Source of the DNA: an uncultured Oscillospiraceae bacterium
GTDB taxonomy: Bacteria > Bacillota > Clostridia > Oscillospirales > Ruminococcaceae
Direction: 5' to 3'
DNA: 47,005 bases
NCBI GenBank assembly: GCA_900556525.1
Contig: USOZ01000001.1
Coordinates: forward strand, 1-47,005
In this document: piece by piece, positions 1-7,927 of the stretch
Numbering within the stretch: position 1 is the stretch's first letter
Layout of the letters: each line of letters opens with the position of its first letter
Notes under the pieces: model-generated
What the model saw: only the letters and a program-made list of their open reading frames with translations
The model's database searches: none
Told to the model about the DNA's origin: nothing
Position numbers and translations under genes: made by a program

Positions 1-53
1 GACATCGCCCTTTCACGGCGGAATCATGGGTTCGATTCCCGTACGGGTCACCA
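1..53 (+). tRNA. tRNA-Glu (UUC), 3' part only
   Basis: The first 53 bases fold as the 3' two-thirds of a tRNA. The anticodon stem is 5-9/17-21 with loop CTTTCAC at 10-16 and anticodon TTC at 12-14, which reads glutamate codons. The T stem is 26-30/38-42 with loop TTCGATT. The 3' acceptor strand is ACGGGTC at 43-49, followed by discriminator A50 and an encoded CCA at 51-53. The 5' part lies outside the window. An integrase gene oriented toward this end makes it the probable attachment site of the element. Confidence 0.93.
26..53 (+). other. Candidate attachment site (att) in the tRNA 3' end
   Basis: Tyrosine integrases of ICEs commonly recombine within the 3' end of a tRNA gene and leave a direct repeat of that end at the far junction. 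The T arm and acceptor 3' strand lie next to the integrase gene, so the crossover is inferred to fall here. The second copy would be beyond the right edge of the window, so neither the core length nor the exact boundary can be read. Confidence 0.45.
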
Positions 54-62
54 CACCACGAT

Positions 63-96
63 ACTCCCGAATGGCTTTACAGAGCCGTTTGGGAGT
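63..96 (+). terminator. Terminator after tRNA-Glu
   Basis: A 14-bp stem (63-76 with 83-96, two G-T pairs) closes a six-base loop (TTACAG) and is followed by GTTTC. It can end the tRNA transcript. It also separates the tRNA from the convergent integrase transcript. Confidence 0.7.
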
Positions 97-117
97 GTTT
101 CATTCTGTACGGATTTT

Positions 118-160
118 GGTCTTGGTCTTTATTTGGTCTTTATTTTGAATTTATGGTCTT
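118..160. repeat. Four GGTCTT repeats between att and int
   Basis: GGTCTT occurs at 118-123, 124-129, 135-140 and 155-160, mostly inside TTTGGTCTTTATTT-like sequence. The last copy overlaps the integrase stop codon. Direct repeats between the integrase gene and the att core are where Tn916-type and lambda-type integrases have arm-type binding sites. That role is an inference. Confidence 0.5.
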
Positions 161-1368
161 TAAGCAGGGAATTTGGCTTTTTCGCCGCCCTGCTTTTCTT
201 TTTTGTCAAAGATAAGTGCGTCGGCGATTGCCTGGCTCGTCCTTGCCTGTGCTTCTTGGAACATATGACAGTAGATGTTCGTTGTCGTTGAAACCTGCGA
301 GTGTCCCAAATCCCCCGATACTGCAACCACATCAACGCCCGCATTGATGAGCAGGCTTGCGTGTAAGTGCCTTAACGAGTGAATGTCGCAGAACCTTATG
401 CTGTTCTTCTCACAAAACTCCTTGAACCAGAAGTAGGGAGTATTGTTGTTCATAGGGCTTCCGTCCCACTTTATGAACAGACGGTCGTAATCCTGCCACT
501 TGTCGCCCATACGGGCGCACTGTTCGTCCTGTTCTTTTCTCAGCTCCCACAGCATATCCATAACGTACTGCGGGTACTTCTGCGTTCTCTGGGACTTCTT
601 TGTTTTCGTTGTGTCGGTATAGATACCTTTCTTTGCTGTGTAGTTGGAAGTTCTGCGGACTTTTATCGTGTTGTTCTCAAAATCCACGTCTTTCCATTCC
701 AGACCGAGCAGCTCACCGCGGCGGTATCCGCTGTAAACAGCGAGCTTGAAGAACACCCTGAACTTTGTCGGAACATTCTCTCCGTCAAGAAGCTCAAAGA
801 TACGAGTGATTTCCTCAATCGTGTAGATATCCTTTTCCTTTGCCTCGCCCTTGGGTACTGTGACCTTTCGGCAGGGATTGTAGGTGAGCATATCCATCTT
901 GACCGCATAGCTGAATACATCGGAAATGAAGCTCAGATGATGAATGACGGTCTTTCTCGCAAGAGGTCTGCCCGTGCGTTCACTTGTGCTGTTGATAAGA
1001 TCGTTGATAAACTGCTGAATGTGCCTGCCCGTTATCTTGTCGAGCCGCAAATGCCCGATTGCGGGATAAACCCGTGCTGTAAGCTGTTTCATTCTCTCAA
1101 AAGAGGTATTGCGCAGATTGATTTTTGCGTATTCCTCAAACCACTGCTCGGCAAAGGTTTCAAACTTGATTGTTGCTACGACCTGTCCTTTTTTGCATTC
1201 TTCCTCGAACATTACGCACTGCCTATCAAGCTCTTTCTTTATCTGCCGTGCCGTCATATCAGGTTCAGGCTTCCAGGTCTTTGTCTGTACCACCTGTTTG
1301 CCGTTTACATCATATCCGCAAGATACCTTGATACGGTAGCTGTCGCCTCTTTTTGTGACTGTTGCCAT
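160..1368 (-). CDS. int: ICE tyrosine integrase (Tn916 Int type)
   Basis: This 402-residue site-specific tyrosine recombinase would integrate and excise the element at the adjacent tRNA-Glu. The N-terminal 60 residues resemble an AT-rich arm-binding domain. Residues 65-170 are the SAM-like core-binding domain, and 180-385 the catalytic domain. Catalytic residues are visible: R216 in SGYRRGEL, H330 and R333 in HSLRH, H356 in LGHSQ, and nucleophile Y366 in TNIYCH. The length matches the family. The start follows GAGGAGGAG on the minus strand with good spacing. It is transcribed leftward from a consensus promoter just downstream of xis, so it can be expressed separately from xis. The stop codon abuts the GGTCTT repeats. 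The large plus-strand ORF opposite it is a shadow. Confidence 0.96.
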   Translation of the reverse strand: MATVTKRGDSYRIKVSCGYDVNGKQVVQTKTWKPEPDMTARQIKKELDRQCVMFEEECKKGQVVATIKFETFAEQWFEEYAKINLRNTSFERMKQLTARVYPAIGHLRLDKITGRHIQQFINDLINSTSERTGRPLARKTVIHHLSFISDVFSYAVKMDMLTYNPCRKVTVPKGEAKEKDIYTIEEITRIFELLDGENVPTKFRVFFKLAVYSGYRRGELLGLEWKDVDFENNTIKVRRTSNYTAKKGIYTDTTKTKKSQRTQKYPQYVMDMLWELRKEQDEQCARMGDKWQDYDRLFIKWDGSPMNNNTPYFWFKEFCEKNSIRFCDIHSLRHLHASLLINAGVDVVAVSGDLGHSQVSTTTNIYCHMFQEAQARTSQAIADALIFDKKEKQGGEKAKFPA

Positions 1369-1422
1369 ATACTTAAACTCCTCCTCGTCAATTTAAGATT
1401 ATGACACATCATACCAAGTATC

Positions 1423-1452
1423 ATTATACACTTTAAAGTGATGAAATGTCAA
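1423..1452 (-). promoter_or_regulatory. int promoter with a palindromic operator in its spacer
   Basis: On the minus strand TTGACA (1447-1452) and TATAAT (1423-1428) are separated by 18 bases. Twelve of these form the perfect palindrome CACTTTAAAGTG at 1429-1440. A palindrome between the -35 and -10 boxes is a classic repressor site. The nearby XRE protein or Xis is the likely ligand, but this is inferred. Confidence 0.75.
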
Positions 1453-1460
1453 TACCTAAA

Positions 1461-1670
1461 TTATTCTTTTTCCGATTTGACGTCGTTGGTTCTTGCGGAG
1501 GCTTCACAGAATACTACCCTATAAAGGTTTTCTTCATATATAAGGTACTTCTTACCTGCCATAAAGCAAGGGAGCTGACCGGATATGCACATTTGGCGCA
1601 CTCTGAAAGGAGTTAAGCCGTCAATCAGGCTTGCGGCTTCTTTGATTGTTAGAACTCGCTTTTTGGGCAA
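1461..1670 (-). CDS. xis: Excisionase-like small HTH protein
   Basis: This 69-residue protein has an excisionase/MerR-like winged-helix layout. Residues 6-34 contain LTIKEAASLIDG followed by a second helix (TPFRVRQMCISGQL), then a hydrophobic wing with AGKKYLIYEENLYR. Such proteins bend the attachment site DNA and steer the integrase toward excision. The start is TTG at 1668-1670, preceded by AAAGGAGC eight bases upstream. It lies directly upstream of int on the same strand, the usual xis-int order, with the int promoter immediately after its stop. One copy of the 18-bp palindrome lies 54 bases upstream of its start. Confidence 0.82.
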   Translation of the reverse strand: MPKKRVLTIKEAASLIDGLTPFRVRQMCISGQLPCFMAGKKYLIYEENLYRVVFCEASARTNDVKSEKE

Positions 1671-1723
1671 AAAAATCAGCTCCTTTTCTTTTTACGGTTG
1701 AATAAAATGCTTACACAAATGAA

Positions 1724-1741
1724 GGTGCTATATGTAGCACC
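1724..1741 (+). repeat. 18-bp palindromic repeat, copy 1
   Basis: GGTGCTATATGTAGCACC has perfect 7-bp arms around TATG. It lies between xis (54 bases before its start) and the terminator of the candidate RNA. Confidence 0.9.
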
Positions 1742-1773
1742 ATGCTCGCTTGTGTAAACAGATTATTTATAAA

Positions 1774-1798
1774 GGGCGGTTGTGTAATACAGCCGCCC
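1774..1798 (-). terminator. Terminator of the candidate structured RNA
   Basis: GGGCGG and CCGCCC arms (extended to 10 pairs, 1774-1783 with 1789-1798) close a five-base loop. The minus-strand tail is TTTATAAAT and the plus-strand tail is TATTATTAT, so it may work in both directions. It sits between the RNA and xis and could gate read-through into xis-int. Confidence 0.65.
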
Positions 1799-2180
1799 TA
1801 TTATTATGTTCTGTTAGCTGTTAAAGCAAGCCGCAGGAAATCACGCACCCTGCGCATAGGGCTTTCACCTCTGCCATTCCTATGGACAGCCGTCGCCGGA
1901 AGTATCATTATTATTGTATCAGTTCGGAATTCTTATAGCTTGTTCCTTTGTTACTTGGCTTGCGTTAGCCTTTCAGCCGGATTGCTTCATTCACCTTTGC
2001 CGACTCTCGTCCTCAAAAGTCCTTCGACTATATTATTTCACGGCGGGTATGTGCAAATTGCGGGAAATTCACAACAGGAAGTCATCGCCCCGAACAGATA
2101 CAGTATTTTGTGCTTGCTCGTTAAATTGTCAAAGAGCTGTTAGTGTTCGGAAAAGACTTGAAAAGGCTTGTTCCTTAACT
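1774..2180 (-). ncRNA. Candidate large structured RNA or leader upstream of xis-int
   Basis: No convincing ORF with a ribosome site exists here, but the minus strand has a consensus promoter at its start and a terminator at its end, giving about 400 nt. AGCAAGC (2112-2118, read on minus) can pair with GCTTGCT (1825-1831, read on minus) to close the central domain. Inside are several local hairpins: CTG(T)CCAT with ATGGCAG around AGGA, CGCAGG with CCTGCG, GGCT with AGCC, and AGTC-GAAG-GACT. It resembles large ornate bacterial RNAs in organisation, but I cannot assign a class. It may be a free RNA or an attenuating leader of xis-int. Confidence 0.55.
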
Positions 2181-2186
2181 AATTTC

Positions 2187-2215
2187 ATTATAACACTGAA
2201 TTTTACTTATTTCAA
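2187..2215 (-). promoter_or_regulatory. Promoter for the candidate RNA
   Basis: On the minus strand TTGAAA (2210-2215) and TATAAT (2187-2192) are separated by exactly 17 bases. The start site would fall near 2180. Confidence 0.7.
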
Positions 2216-2466
2216 AGCAATTTTCCTGCCAAACGCCCCTTATTTTAGCAATATTTCTTCATATCTAATAATGGGTATAACTGCACTGCATTTTATGTAT
2301 AATTTACATAAAGTGCCATTAAGCCTGTTGCACTGCCTGCAATACTGTTCTTTGCACTTGTGATTTATTGTAAGTGTCATTAACATATTATTAGGCGGCA
2401 TTTTTCCTTTTGTAATCGGCTTTTTAGGAAATTGTCGTCAAAATAATATAAGGAGGACTTTGCCAA
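2216..2466. promoter_or_regulatory. AT-rich divergent control region of the XRE gene
   Basis: No gene is seen here. The near-repeats AAGTGCCATTAA (2311-2322) and AAGTGTCATTAA (2372-2383) are about 60 bp apart. CACTT and AAGTG half-sites recur and match the arms of the palindrome in the int promoter. This suggests shared operators for the XRE repressor. TATAAT at 2298-2303 could be a plus-strand -10 box, but no good -35 box accompanies it. Confidence 0.4.
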
Positions 2467-2826
2467 ATGGAAAGTTCAACAAAAGAAGCCCTAAGCAAAA
2501 GATTAGTGCAGCTTCGCACGGAAAGAGGCTGGACGCAGAACGACCTCGTAGAGAAAATGTACTTATCGCAGAGGAGTATCAGCAGCGTTGAGAAAGGCAA
2601 CTGCACACTTTCAAATCTCATCCAGCTTGCTGATCTGTATGAGGTGTCTATCGACTACCTGCTCGGACGTTCCGCAGAGCGGAGGTTTAACACTCTCGGT
2701 TTTGACCCTATCACGGTTGACATCATCGAACAGGTGAATAAGTTTTCCAAGGCTGAAAAAGAAATACTCTTGAAGCACCTCAAGCTCTCCAATGCCATTA
2801 AGTCGGGCGAAACCACTACCGTATAA
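2467..2826 (+). CDS. XRE-family transcriptional regulator (candidate ICE repressor)
   Basis: This 119-residue protein has a Cro/C1-type HTH in residues 10-66. LVQLRTERGWTQNDLVEKM is the first half and LSQRSISSVEKGNCTLS the recognition helix, followed by LIQLADLYEVSIDYLLGR. The C-terminal 50 residues are a short helical tail, possibly for dimerisation. The start ATG follows AAGGAGG with 10 bases spacing. It is transcribed away from the RNA-xis-int unit, the usual arrangement of an ICE immunity repressor. Half-sites AAGTG shared between its own upstream region and the int promoter suggest that it controls both. Control of excision is inferred from position, not shown. Confidence 0.88.
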   Translation: MESSTKEALSKRLVQLRTERGWTQNDLVEKMYLSQRSISSVEKGNCTLSNLIQLADLYEVSIDYLLGRSAERRFNTLGFDPITVDIIEQVNKFSKAEKEILLKHLKLSNAIKSGETTTV

Positions 2827-2835
2827 GAAAGAAAG

Positions 2836-2862
2836 TTCCCGGAGCCGTTTCGACTTCGGGAG
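2836..2862 (+). terminator. Hairpin terminator after the XRE gene
   Basis: A 9-bp stem (2836-2844 with 2854-2862, two wobbles) closes a nine-base loop and is followed by TTACTTATAT. It lies between convergent XRE and hsdR transcripts. The U-run is weak. Confidence 0.45.
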
Positions 2863-2872
2863 TTACTTATAT

Positions 2873-2890
2873 GGTGCTATATGTAGCACC
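2873..2890 (+). repeat. 18-bp palindromic repeat, copy 2
   Basis: This is identical to copy 1 (GGTGCTATATGTAGCACC). It lies two bases beyond the hsdR stop codon in the convergent junction with the XRE gene. Confidence 0.9.
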
Positions 2891-2892
2891 TA

Positions 2893-5800
2893 TCAATCAA
2901 ACACATTGTCCGTCCACAATTCACACTGCGTCATGACTGTTTGCACTGCATCTTCCATTCCCTCCGGTGGGTAACGATGACTTTTTAGCAGCTTTTTTAT
3001 AAGCATACGCATTCTTGCTCTTGCCGAGTCCTTTTTCTGCCAATCTATCGTCTTGTTCTTCCGAAGCGTTTCGGTAAGTTCCTTTGAAATTGCTATAAGT
3101 TCGGAGTTTTCGTAAAAATCCTTTACTGCCTGCGGCTTTGTAAGAGCGTCGTAAAAAGCAAGTTCGTCGGCGGTTAAACCGAGTTCTTCTCCCTCTTTGG
3201 CAGCGTTGGAAATATCCTTTGCCATTTTCATGAGTTCTTCGATTACCTGCTCGTTTGTGAGCATTCCGTTCAGATATGCGTTCATCGTGCGCTGAATAAT
3301 TTCAGAGAATTTCTCCGACTTTACCACATTCGTGCGGCGGAAAATATGTATCTGCTCCGCAATGAGCTTTTTCAGCAATTCTACGGCAAGGTTTTTCTCT
3401 TTCATCTTTGCCACATCTTCAAGGAATTTCGGGTCGAACAGAGAGAATTCCTCTTTCACATCGGAGAAAAGATTGATTACTCCGTCGCTCTTTATGCTGT
3501 GCTTCAGCAGTTCGTTGATACGAGCGTTCATTTCGGGGAGGGAGATTTTCTTATCAGTACCTTGATTTGAAAGCCGCATAACAAGCACACGGACAGCTTC
3601 AAAGAAAGCCGCTTCAATGCGGAGCTGTTCATCTACCAATGAGGAGCAGAGAGAAAGGGACTGATGTAGCATAAGCGCTTCTTTCAGAAACTCCTCTTTA
3701 TCTCCCTCTCTTGCGGGCGCTATGATAAAGTTTACTGCGCCGCTGATAGTTTTGGCACGGTCAAGGTCGCTGCCCGTATTGAAAGCGTGATAATCGTAAC
3801 CGTGAAATAGGTCTTGGCAACGTGAGAGCTTTTCAAGGAATTTCGGATATGCGACTTTTCCGACATCTGTGTCGCCGTAATTCTTTCTATCACGAACGGT
3901 ATAGTCGTTCATAGCCTGTTTCAGAGCGGTAGCAATACCTACATAGTCAACTACAAGACCGCCCTCCTTGTCACGGAATACACGGTTTACTCTTGCGATA
4001 GCCTGCATAAGATTATATCCGCTCATAGGCTTATAGACATACATAGTCGCCAAGGAGGGAACGTCAAAGCCGGTTAGCCACATATCAACTACAATAGCGA
4101 TTTTCAGAGGGCTGTTGTTGTCCTTGAACTTTTGGGCAAGCTCATTCTTGTGAGCCTTGTTGCCAATAACATCACGCCATTCTTCGGGGTCTTTGTTGCT
4201 TGATGTCATAACAACAGCAACTTTCTCCGTCCAATCGTGGTGAATTTCAAGTATTCTGCGGTAGATTTTCATTGCAATCTCCCGTGAATACGCAACAATC
4301 ATAGCTTTTCCTGTTAGGAGATTTTCTCTGTTGTTTTCGTAGTGGTCGAGAATGTCGGTGACAAGTGTGTTAATGGTAGCGTCATTTCCGAGGATAGCTT
4401 CCATTCGGCTCAGCTCATGCTTACTCTGTTCGATAACACCTTGATCAGCTTGTGCAGCCATCAGGTCGTATTCCTTATCGATCGTTCTCAAAGTATTTTC
4501 ATCGAGCTTGAGTTTTACGACACGGCTTTCATAATAAACGGGGCGTGTTGCACCGTCCTCTACCGCCTGCGTCATATCATATATATCAATGTAATCACCG
4601 AATACCTCGCGGGTACTTTTATCCTTGGAAGATATAGGCGTCCCTGTAAAACCTATATATGTTGCATTTGGCAGATTATTTCTGATGATACGGGCGGTTC
4701 CGTATTTCAGTTTACCAGTTTCGGCTTCAACGCTTTCGGCAAGACCATACTGTCCACGGTGAGCTTCGTCAGCCATAACGACAATATTTCTGCGTTCGGA
4801 TAGTGCTTCATCAGCTTCCTCAAATTTCTGCATGGTGGTGAAGATTATGCCGTTTGCCTTTCGTCCTGCAAGTAATGATTTCAGGTGTTCACGGCTTTCT
4901 GCGTGAATGGGATCCTGTCGCAGAAATGACTTGCACTTTGCGAACTGACCGAACAGCTGATCGTCAAGATCATTTCTGTCCGTCATTACAACGATAGTGG
5001 GGCTGTTGAGCGCACTTTGCAGCAAATGAGCATAGAACACCATTGACAGCGATTTTCCGCTGCCCTGCGTATGCCAGAACACGCCGCCCTTACCATCGGT
5101 AACAGTAGCTTTTTTCGTGGACTCAATCGCTTTCTTAACTGCAAAATACTGATGATAGCCTGCAAGTATCTTGATTTCTTTCGTGCCGTCATCTGAAAAG
5201 CAGATAAAGTTCTTGATAATATCAAGAAGGCGTTCTTTTTGAAAGATACCCTCAAAAAACGTGTCAAATTGAGCATACTGTGTGTTTTCGTAGTTTCCGT
5301 CCGTTGTTTTCCACTCCATAAATCTATCCTCTCCGGAGGTGATTGTTCCGGCTTTAGACGTAAGCTGGTCAGACATAACGAGGATAGCGTTGTAGATAAA
5401 CAAAGAGGGAATATCGTACATATAGTTGCGGAGCTGTAAATACGCTTCGGAAGCGTCAGTTTCCTCACGGGAGGGAGATTTCAGTTCAAACACAGCAACT
5501 GGAAGACCGTTCAGAAAAATAATAACGTCGGGGCGCTTTTCAGCATTCTCAACGATAGTCCATTGATTTGCAATGATAAAGGAGTTGTTAGCTGTGTTCT
5601 CATAGTCCGCAAGATAAACGATAGTAGAGCGCTCCTCACCCTTTTCTGTATAGCGAACAGGAACGCCGTTCTGGAGATAGTCCATAAATACAGCGTTCTT
5701 CTGGACTAGCTCGCCGTTCTCAAAATTGCGGAGCTTATGCAATGCGTCTTGTATAGCATCATAAGGCGCTTTCGGATTAAGTCGGCGCAGACTTTCTTCC

Positions 5801-5934
5801 AAAACATCATCATAAAGCGGAGATGAAAAGTTTCGGTCTATGTCCGGACCGTATACATAGTCATAGCTCATATTGCTTTGGAATAGGTCTATGATTGCGT
5901 TTTCATAGTTGGCTTCTACATACGACGTTGACAT
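2893..5934 (-). CDS. hsdR: Type I restriction enzyme, R subunit (HsdR)
   Basis: This 1013-residue protein is the motor and nuclease subunit of a type I restriction enzyme. It translocates DNA with ATP and cleaves at a distance from the recognition site. The N-terminal PD-(D/E)XK nuclease shows D136 and E150-L-K152 in VAVFELKSP. The SF2 motor shows Walker A (TQGSGKS, 289-295), the DEAH box (389-392), and motif III (FTGTP, 429-433). A later segment, ARVNRVFRDKEGG, is motif VI. The C-terminal helical part should bind HsdM/HsdS. The length is normal for the family. It follows the FRG gene with a single base between the stop and ATG, so the two are probably co-translated. A GAGG site lies upstream. 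The 3' end abuts palindrome copy 2. Confidence 0.97.
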   Translation of the reverse strand: MSTSYVEANYENAIIDLFQSNMSYDYVYGPDIDRNFSSPLYDDVLEESLRRLNPKAPYDAIQDALHKLRNFENGELVQKNAVFMDYLQNGVPVRYTEKGEERSTIVYLADYENTANNSFIIANQWTIVENAEKRPDVIIFLNGLPVAVFELKSPSREETDASEAYLQLRNYMYDIPSLFIYNAILVMSDQLTSKAGTITSGEDRFMEWKTTDGNYENTQYAQFDTFFEGIFQKERLLDIIKNFICFSDDGTKEIKILAGYHQYFAVKKAIESTKKATVTDGKGGVFWHTQGSGKSLSMVFYAHLLQSALNSPTIVVMTDRNDLDDQLFGQFAKCKSFLRQDPIHAESREHLKSLLAGRKANGIIFTTMQKFEEADEALSERRNIVVMADEAHRGQYGLAESVEAETGKLKYGTARIIRNNLPNATYIGFTGTPISSKDKSTREVFGDYIDIYDMTQAVEDGATRPVYYESRVVKLKLDENTLRTIDKEYDLMAAQADQGVIEQSKHELSRMEAILGNDATINTLVTDILDHYENNRENLLTGKAMIVAYSREIAMKIYRRILEIHHDWTEKVAVVMTSSNKDPEEWRDVIGNKAHKNELAQKFKDNNSPLKIAIVVDMWLTGFDVPSLATMYVYKPMSGYNLMQAIARVNRVFRDKEGGLVVDYVGIATALKQAMNDYTVRDRKNYGDTDVGKVAYPKFLEKLSRCQDLFHGYDYHAFNTGSDLDRAKTISGAVNFIIAPAREGDKEEFLKEALMLHQSLSLCSSLVDEQLRIEAAFFEAVRVLVMRLSNQGTDKKISLPEMNARINELLKHSIKSDGVINLFSDVKEEFSLFDPKFLEDVAKMKEKNLAVELLKKLIAEQIHIFRRTNVVKSEKFSEIIQRTMNAYLNGMLTNEQVIEELMKMAKDISNAAKEGEELGLTADELAFYDALTKPQAVKDFYENSELIAISKELTETLRKNKTIDWQKKDSARARMRMLIKKLLKSHRYPPEGMEDAVQTVMTQCELWTDNVFD

Positions 5935-5935
5935 T

Positions 5936-7210
5936 TTATGCCTCGCTTTCGGTTTTAGCTATATATTCACTAATTGTTTTTTCTACAATAGCGCTTATCT
6001 GCATTGCTTTTGATTTAGCTTCCTCTTTATTTTGAGTTTTATTAAAGAAATATCCTGTAATACTCATTCGTATTTTGCTCAAAATTGGAGGACGCTTGTA
6101 CCAATCTACAGAAAAATGATTAGCTATAATGCCTTTAATTTTATCTATATCTTCATAGCTTACAACAGAATCTAAAATGTGCGGCAATTCATTAATGATG
6201 TAATTATTTATATTACTATCGTCAAGAGAAGCTTTCTCTTGATTTGTAATGTCGATACATTCTTCTTCATATTTGGAGAAATCAGCAACAGATTGAGCAT
6301 GGCTTTGGTTGATATGTCGTATGTGATTTAATTGGTGTTCTAGTTCTGGGAATAAAGTAGCTTCATTTATATTATACATGTCCAGCTCTTTGAGAATTGA
6401 GTCTTTGTTTTCACCATTTATGTAAAAATAGTCTTTAGAAAACTCTTTTCTTAGATCAGATTTTGACTTTGATATAGTCGATTCTCCTATATTAGTGCTT
6501 TTATTGATTGTAAAAAGACTTGATAATAAGAATACCCCACTTTGTTTTCCTAATCTAACATTTGAATATGTTGGTATCACCATATAATTGCTTTGTATAA
6601 TTGTGACAAACTCTCGGAAATGCTCTGCTTCAAGCCATCGTGCTCTTTTGTCATCATCAATTATGCCATCGTGTTTTAGTCTTTCTAAGACTTCTATAAC
6701 CGAGTTGTTTTTGGATAAGTCATAGCTTGCTAAAGCGGATACTATGCGAACTTCAATATCGCTTGTTCTTGAAGGATAATATTTGTCTGTATAATAGATG
6801 ACACCGTATGGCTCTTGGCTTATAATATTACCATCAATATCATAATCTTCGTTTCCGTGTTTTTTACATGCAAAATATAGAGCAACTAAAGGATTTGTAG
6901 TTAAATCCAATAATCTGGTGCACATCCCATAATGTTGATATTTAGCCATTATGTCAAACATATTATCAAAATCTTTGAATTCCATAGGTATTCTCTGCAA
7001 GGGAATTTGCATAAGATTGTGTTCGATACTAAGCATATCATTTCTAAATATGCTAGGTTCTATATCCCAAAATTCAACTTCTTGACCACGGAAATATAAA
7101 TCTACTGAATTGTTATCAATTTTTTCTCTCAGGGTCTGAATTTCTTTAATAAAAGAACCTACAGAGTCAATTTCAGTTAATTCAGTTGTATCGAATTCTT
7201 TGTAGCTCAT
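5936..7210 (-). CDS. FRG-domain protein in the type I restriction operon
   Basis: This 424-residue protein begins with a recognisable FRG domain: F40-R41-G42 in DLYFRGQ, QHYG at 92-95, then TRLLDLT and NPLVALYFAC up to residue 115. The rest (about 120-424) is helical and not recognised. FRG proteins are widespread but biochemically obscure. They recur in defence islands and beside restriction systems, so an accessory defence role is inferred. The gene is visibly more AT-rich than its neighbours, a sign of separate origin. It starts after AAGGAGTGA, and its stop is one base from hsdR. The invertible hsdS region lies directly upstream, so its expression might depend on which segment faces it. 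Confidence 0.85.
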   Translation of the reverse strand: MSYKEFDTTELTEIDSVGSFIKEIQTLREKIDNNSVDLYFRGQEVEFWDIEPSIFRNDMLSIEHNLMQIPLQRIPMEFKDFDNMFDIMAKYQHYGMCTRLLDLTTNPLVALYFACKKHGNEDYDIDGNIISQEPYGVIYYTDKYYPSRTSDIEVRIVSALASYDLSKNNSVIEVLERLKHDGIIDDDKRARWLEAEHFREFVTIIQSNYMVIPTYSNVRLGKQSGVFLLSSLFTINKSTNIGESTISKSKSDLRKEFSKDYFYINGENKDSILKELDMYNINEATLFPELEHQLNHIRHINQSHAQSVADFSKYEEECIDITNQEKASLDDSNINNYIINELPHILDSVVSYEDIDKIKGIIANHFSVDWYKRPPILSKIRMSITGYFFNKTQNKEEAKSKAMQISAIVEKTISEYIAKTESEA

Positions 7211-7293
7211 TAAAAGTCACTCCTTAATTTGTTGATCAAAGCAGCAAGGGAACTGCACTTCTCCCTACGGTTTTGAGCAGTTTTTTGTACATG

Positions 7294-7317
7294 AAACTGT
7301 AATTTAGAGCAGCAAGC
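7294..7317 (+). repeat. Inversion core site i (24-bp inverted repeat with site iv)
   Basis: The plus strand begins AAACTGTAATTTAGAGC. All 24 bases are the exact reverse complement of 10137-10160 inside hsdS. Both encode the central conserved segment NCNLEQQA. A TGA stop lies immediately upstream, so the cassette here lacks a start. Confidence 0.92.
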
Positions 7318-7927
7318 GCTGGCTCTTTTTAAGTCTTGGTTTGTTGATTTTGAGCCGTTTGGCGGGAATATGCCAAGTCATTGGGAAAAATCCACATTAG
7401 GCGAAGTTGCTGATATGAGTGCTGGTGGCGATAAGCCAAAGACTATTTCAGCATCAAGAACTGAAAAGAACACCGTTCCCATTTTCTCTAATGGACTTAC
7501 TGACGAGGGTTTATATGGATTTACTGATAAAGCCAGAATTACTGAAGAAAGTGTTACCGTTTCTGCAAGAGGAACAATAGGATATGTTTGCTTAAGGCAA
7601 GAGCCGTTTGTTCCCATTGTGAGGTTAGTAACACTTGTTCCGCACAATAATGTAGTATCTTCAAAATATCTCTACTTGTGGTTGAAAAATCTTCATATAA
7701 CAGGAACGGGAACGACTCAGCAACAATTAACCGTACCTGATTTCAAAAAGACAGAAATTCTTATCCCTGACCTTGAAACCGTGCAACGATTTACCGAAAT
7801 TGTCAATCCTATGTATTTGCTACTATCTTCCAACAAAGAGGAGAATACTAAGCTATCTGCTCTCCGTGACACCCTTTTACCCAAGCTGATGACTGGCGAA
7901 ATAGACGTATCCAAATTAGAATTGTGA
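7295..7927 (+). pseudogene. Silent hsdS C-terminal half cassette (TRD2 alternative)
   Basis: In frame from 7295 this encodes NCNLEQQALALFKSWFVDFE, then a target recognition domain, then the coiled-coil end RDTLLPKLMTGEIDVSKLEL. It is the second half of a type I specificity subunit (210 residues) and lacks the first half. An in-frame TGA at 7292-7294 blocks any upstream extension. ATG 7370 could give a 185-residue product, but this codon lies inside the conserved region and has no clear ribosome site. It runs opposite to the rest of the operon and is bracketed by core sites i and ii. Inversion would join it to an N-terminal half. GGCGAAATAGACGTATCC at 7895-7912 is an exact inverted copy of 9539-9556 at the end of hsdS. 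Confidence 0.88.

Noticed and set aside
379..1404. A 341-codon plus-strand ORF opposite the integrase
   Set aside because: It is the antisense frame of a clear integrase gene, has no ribosome site and shows no family features.
2127..2132. TTGACA on the minus strand as the promoter of the RNA candidate
   Set aside because: No well-placed -10 box follows, and transcription from it would exclude the 5' arm of the closing helix. TTGAAA-17-TATAAT at 2187-2215 is better.
1742..2363. Plus-strand ORFs of 133 and 149 codons in the leader region
   Set aside because: They have no ribosome sites and unlikely composition, and they overlap a region better explained by a structured minus-strand RNA with its own promoter and terminator.
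1461..2466. A retron or diversity-generating element near the RNA candidate
   Set aside because: No reverse transcriptase is encoded anywhere in the window.
7370..7927. An independent complete HsdS gene on the plus strand
   Set aside because: It begins in the central conserved region just after an in-frame stop and lacks TRD1, so it is a silent half-cassette.
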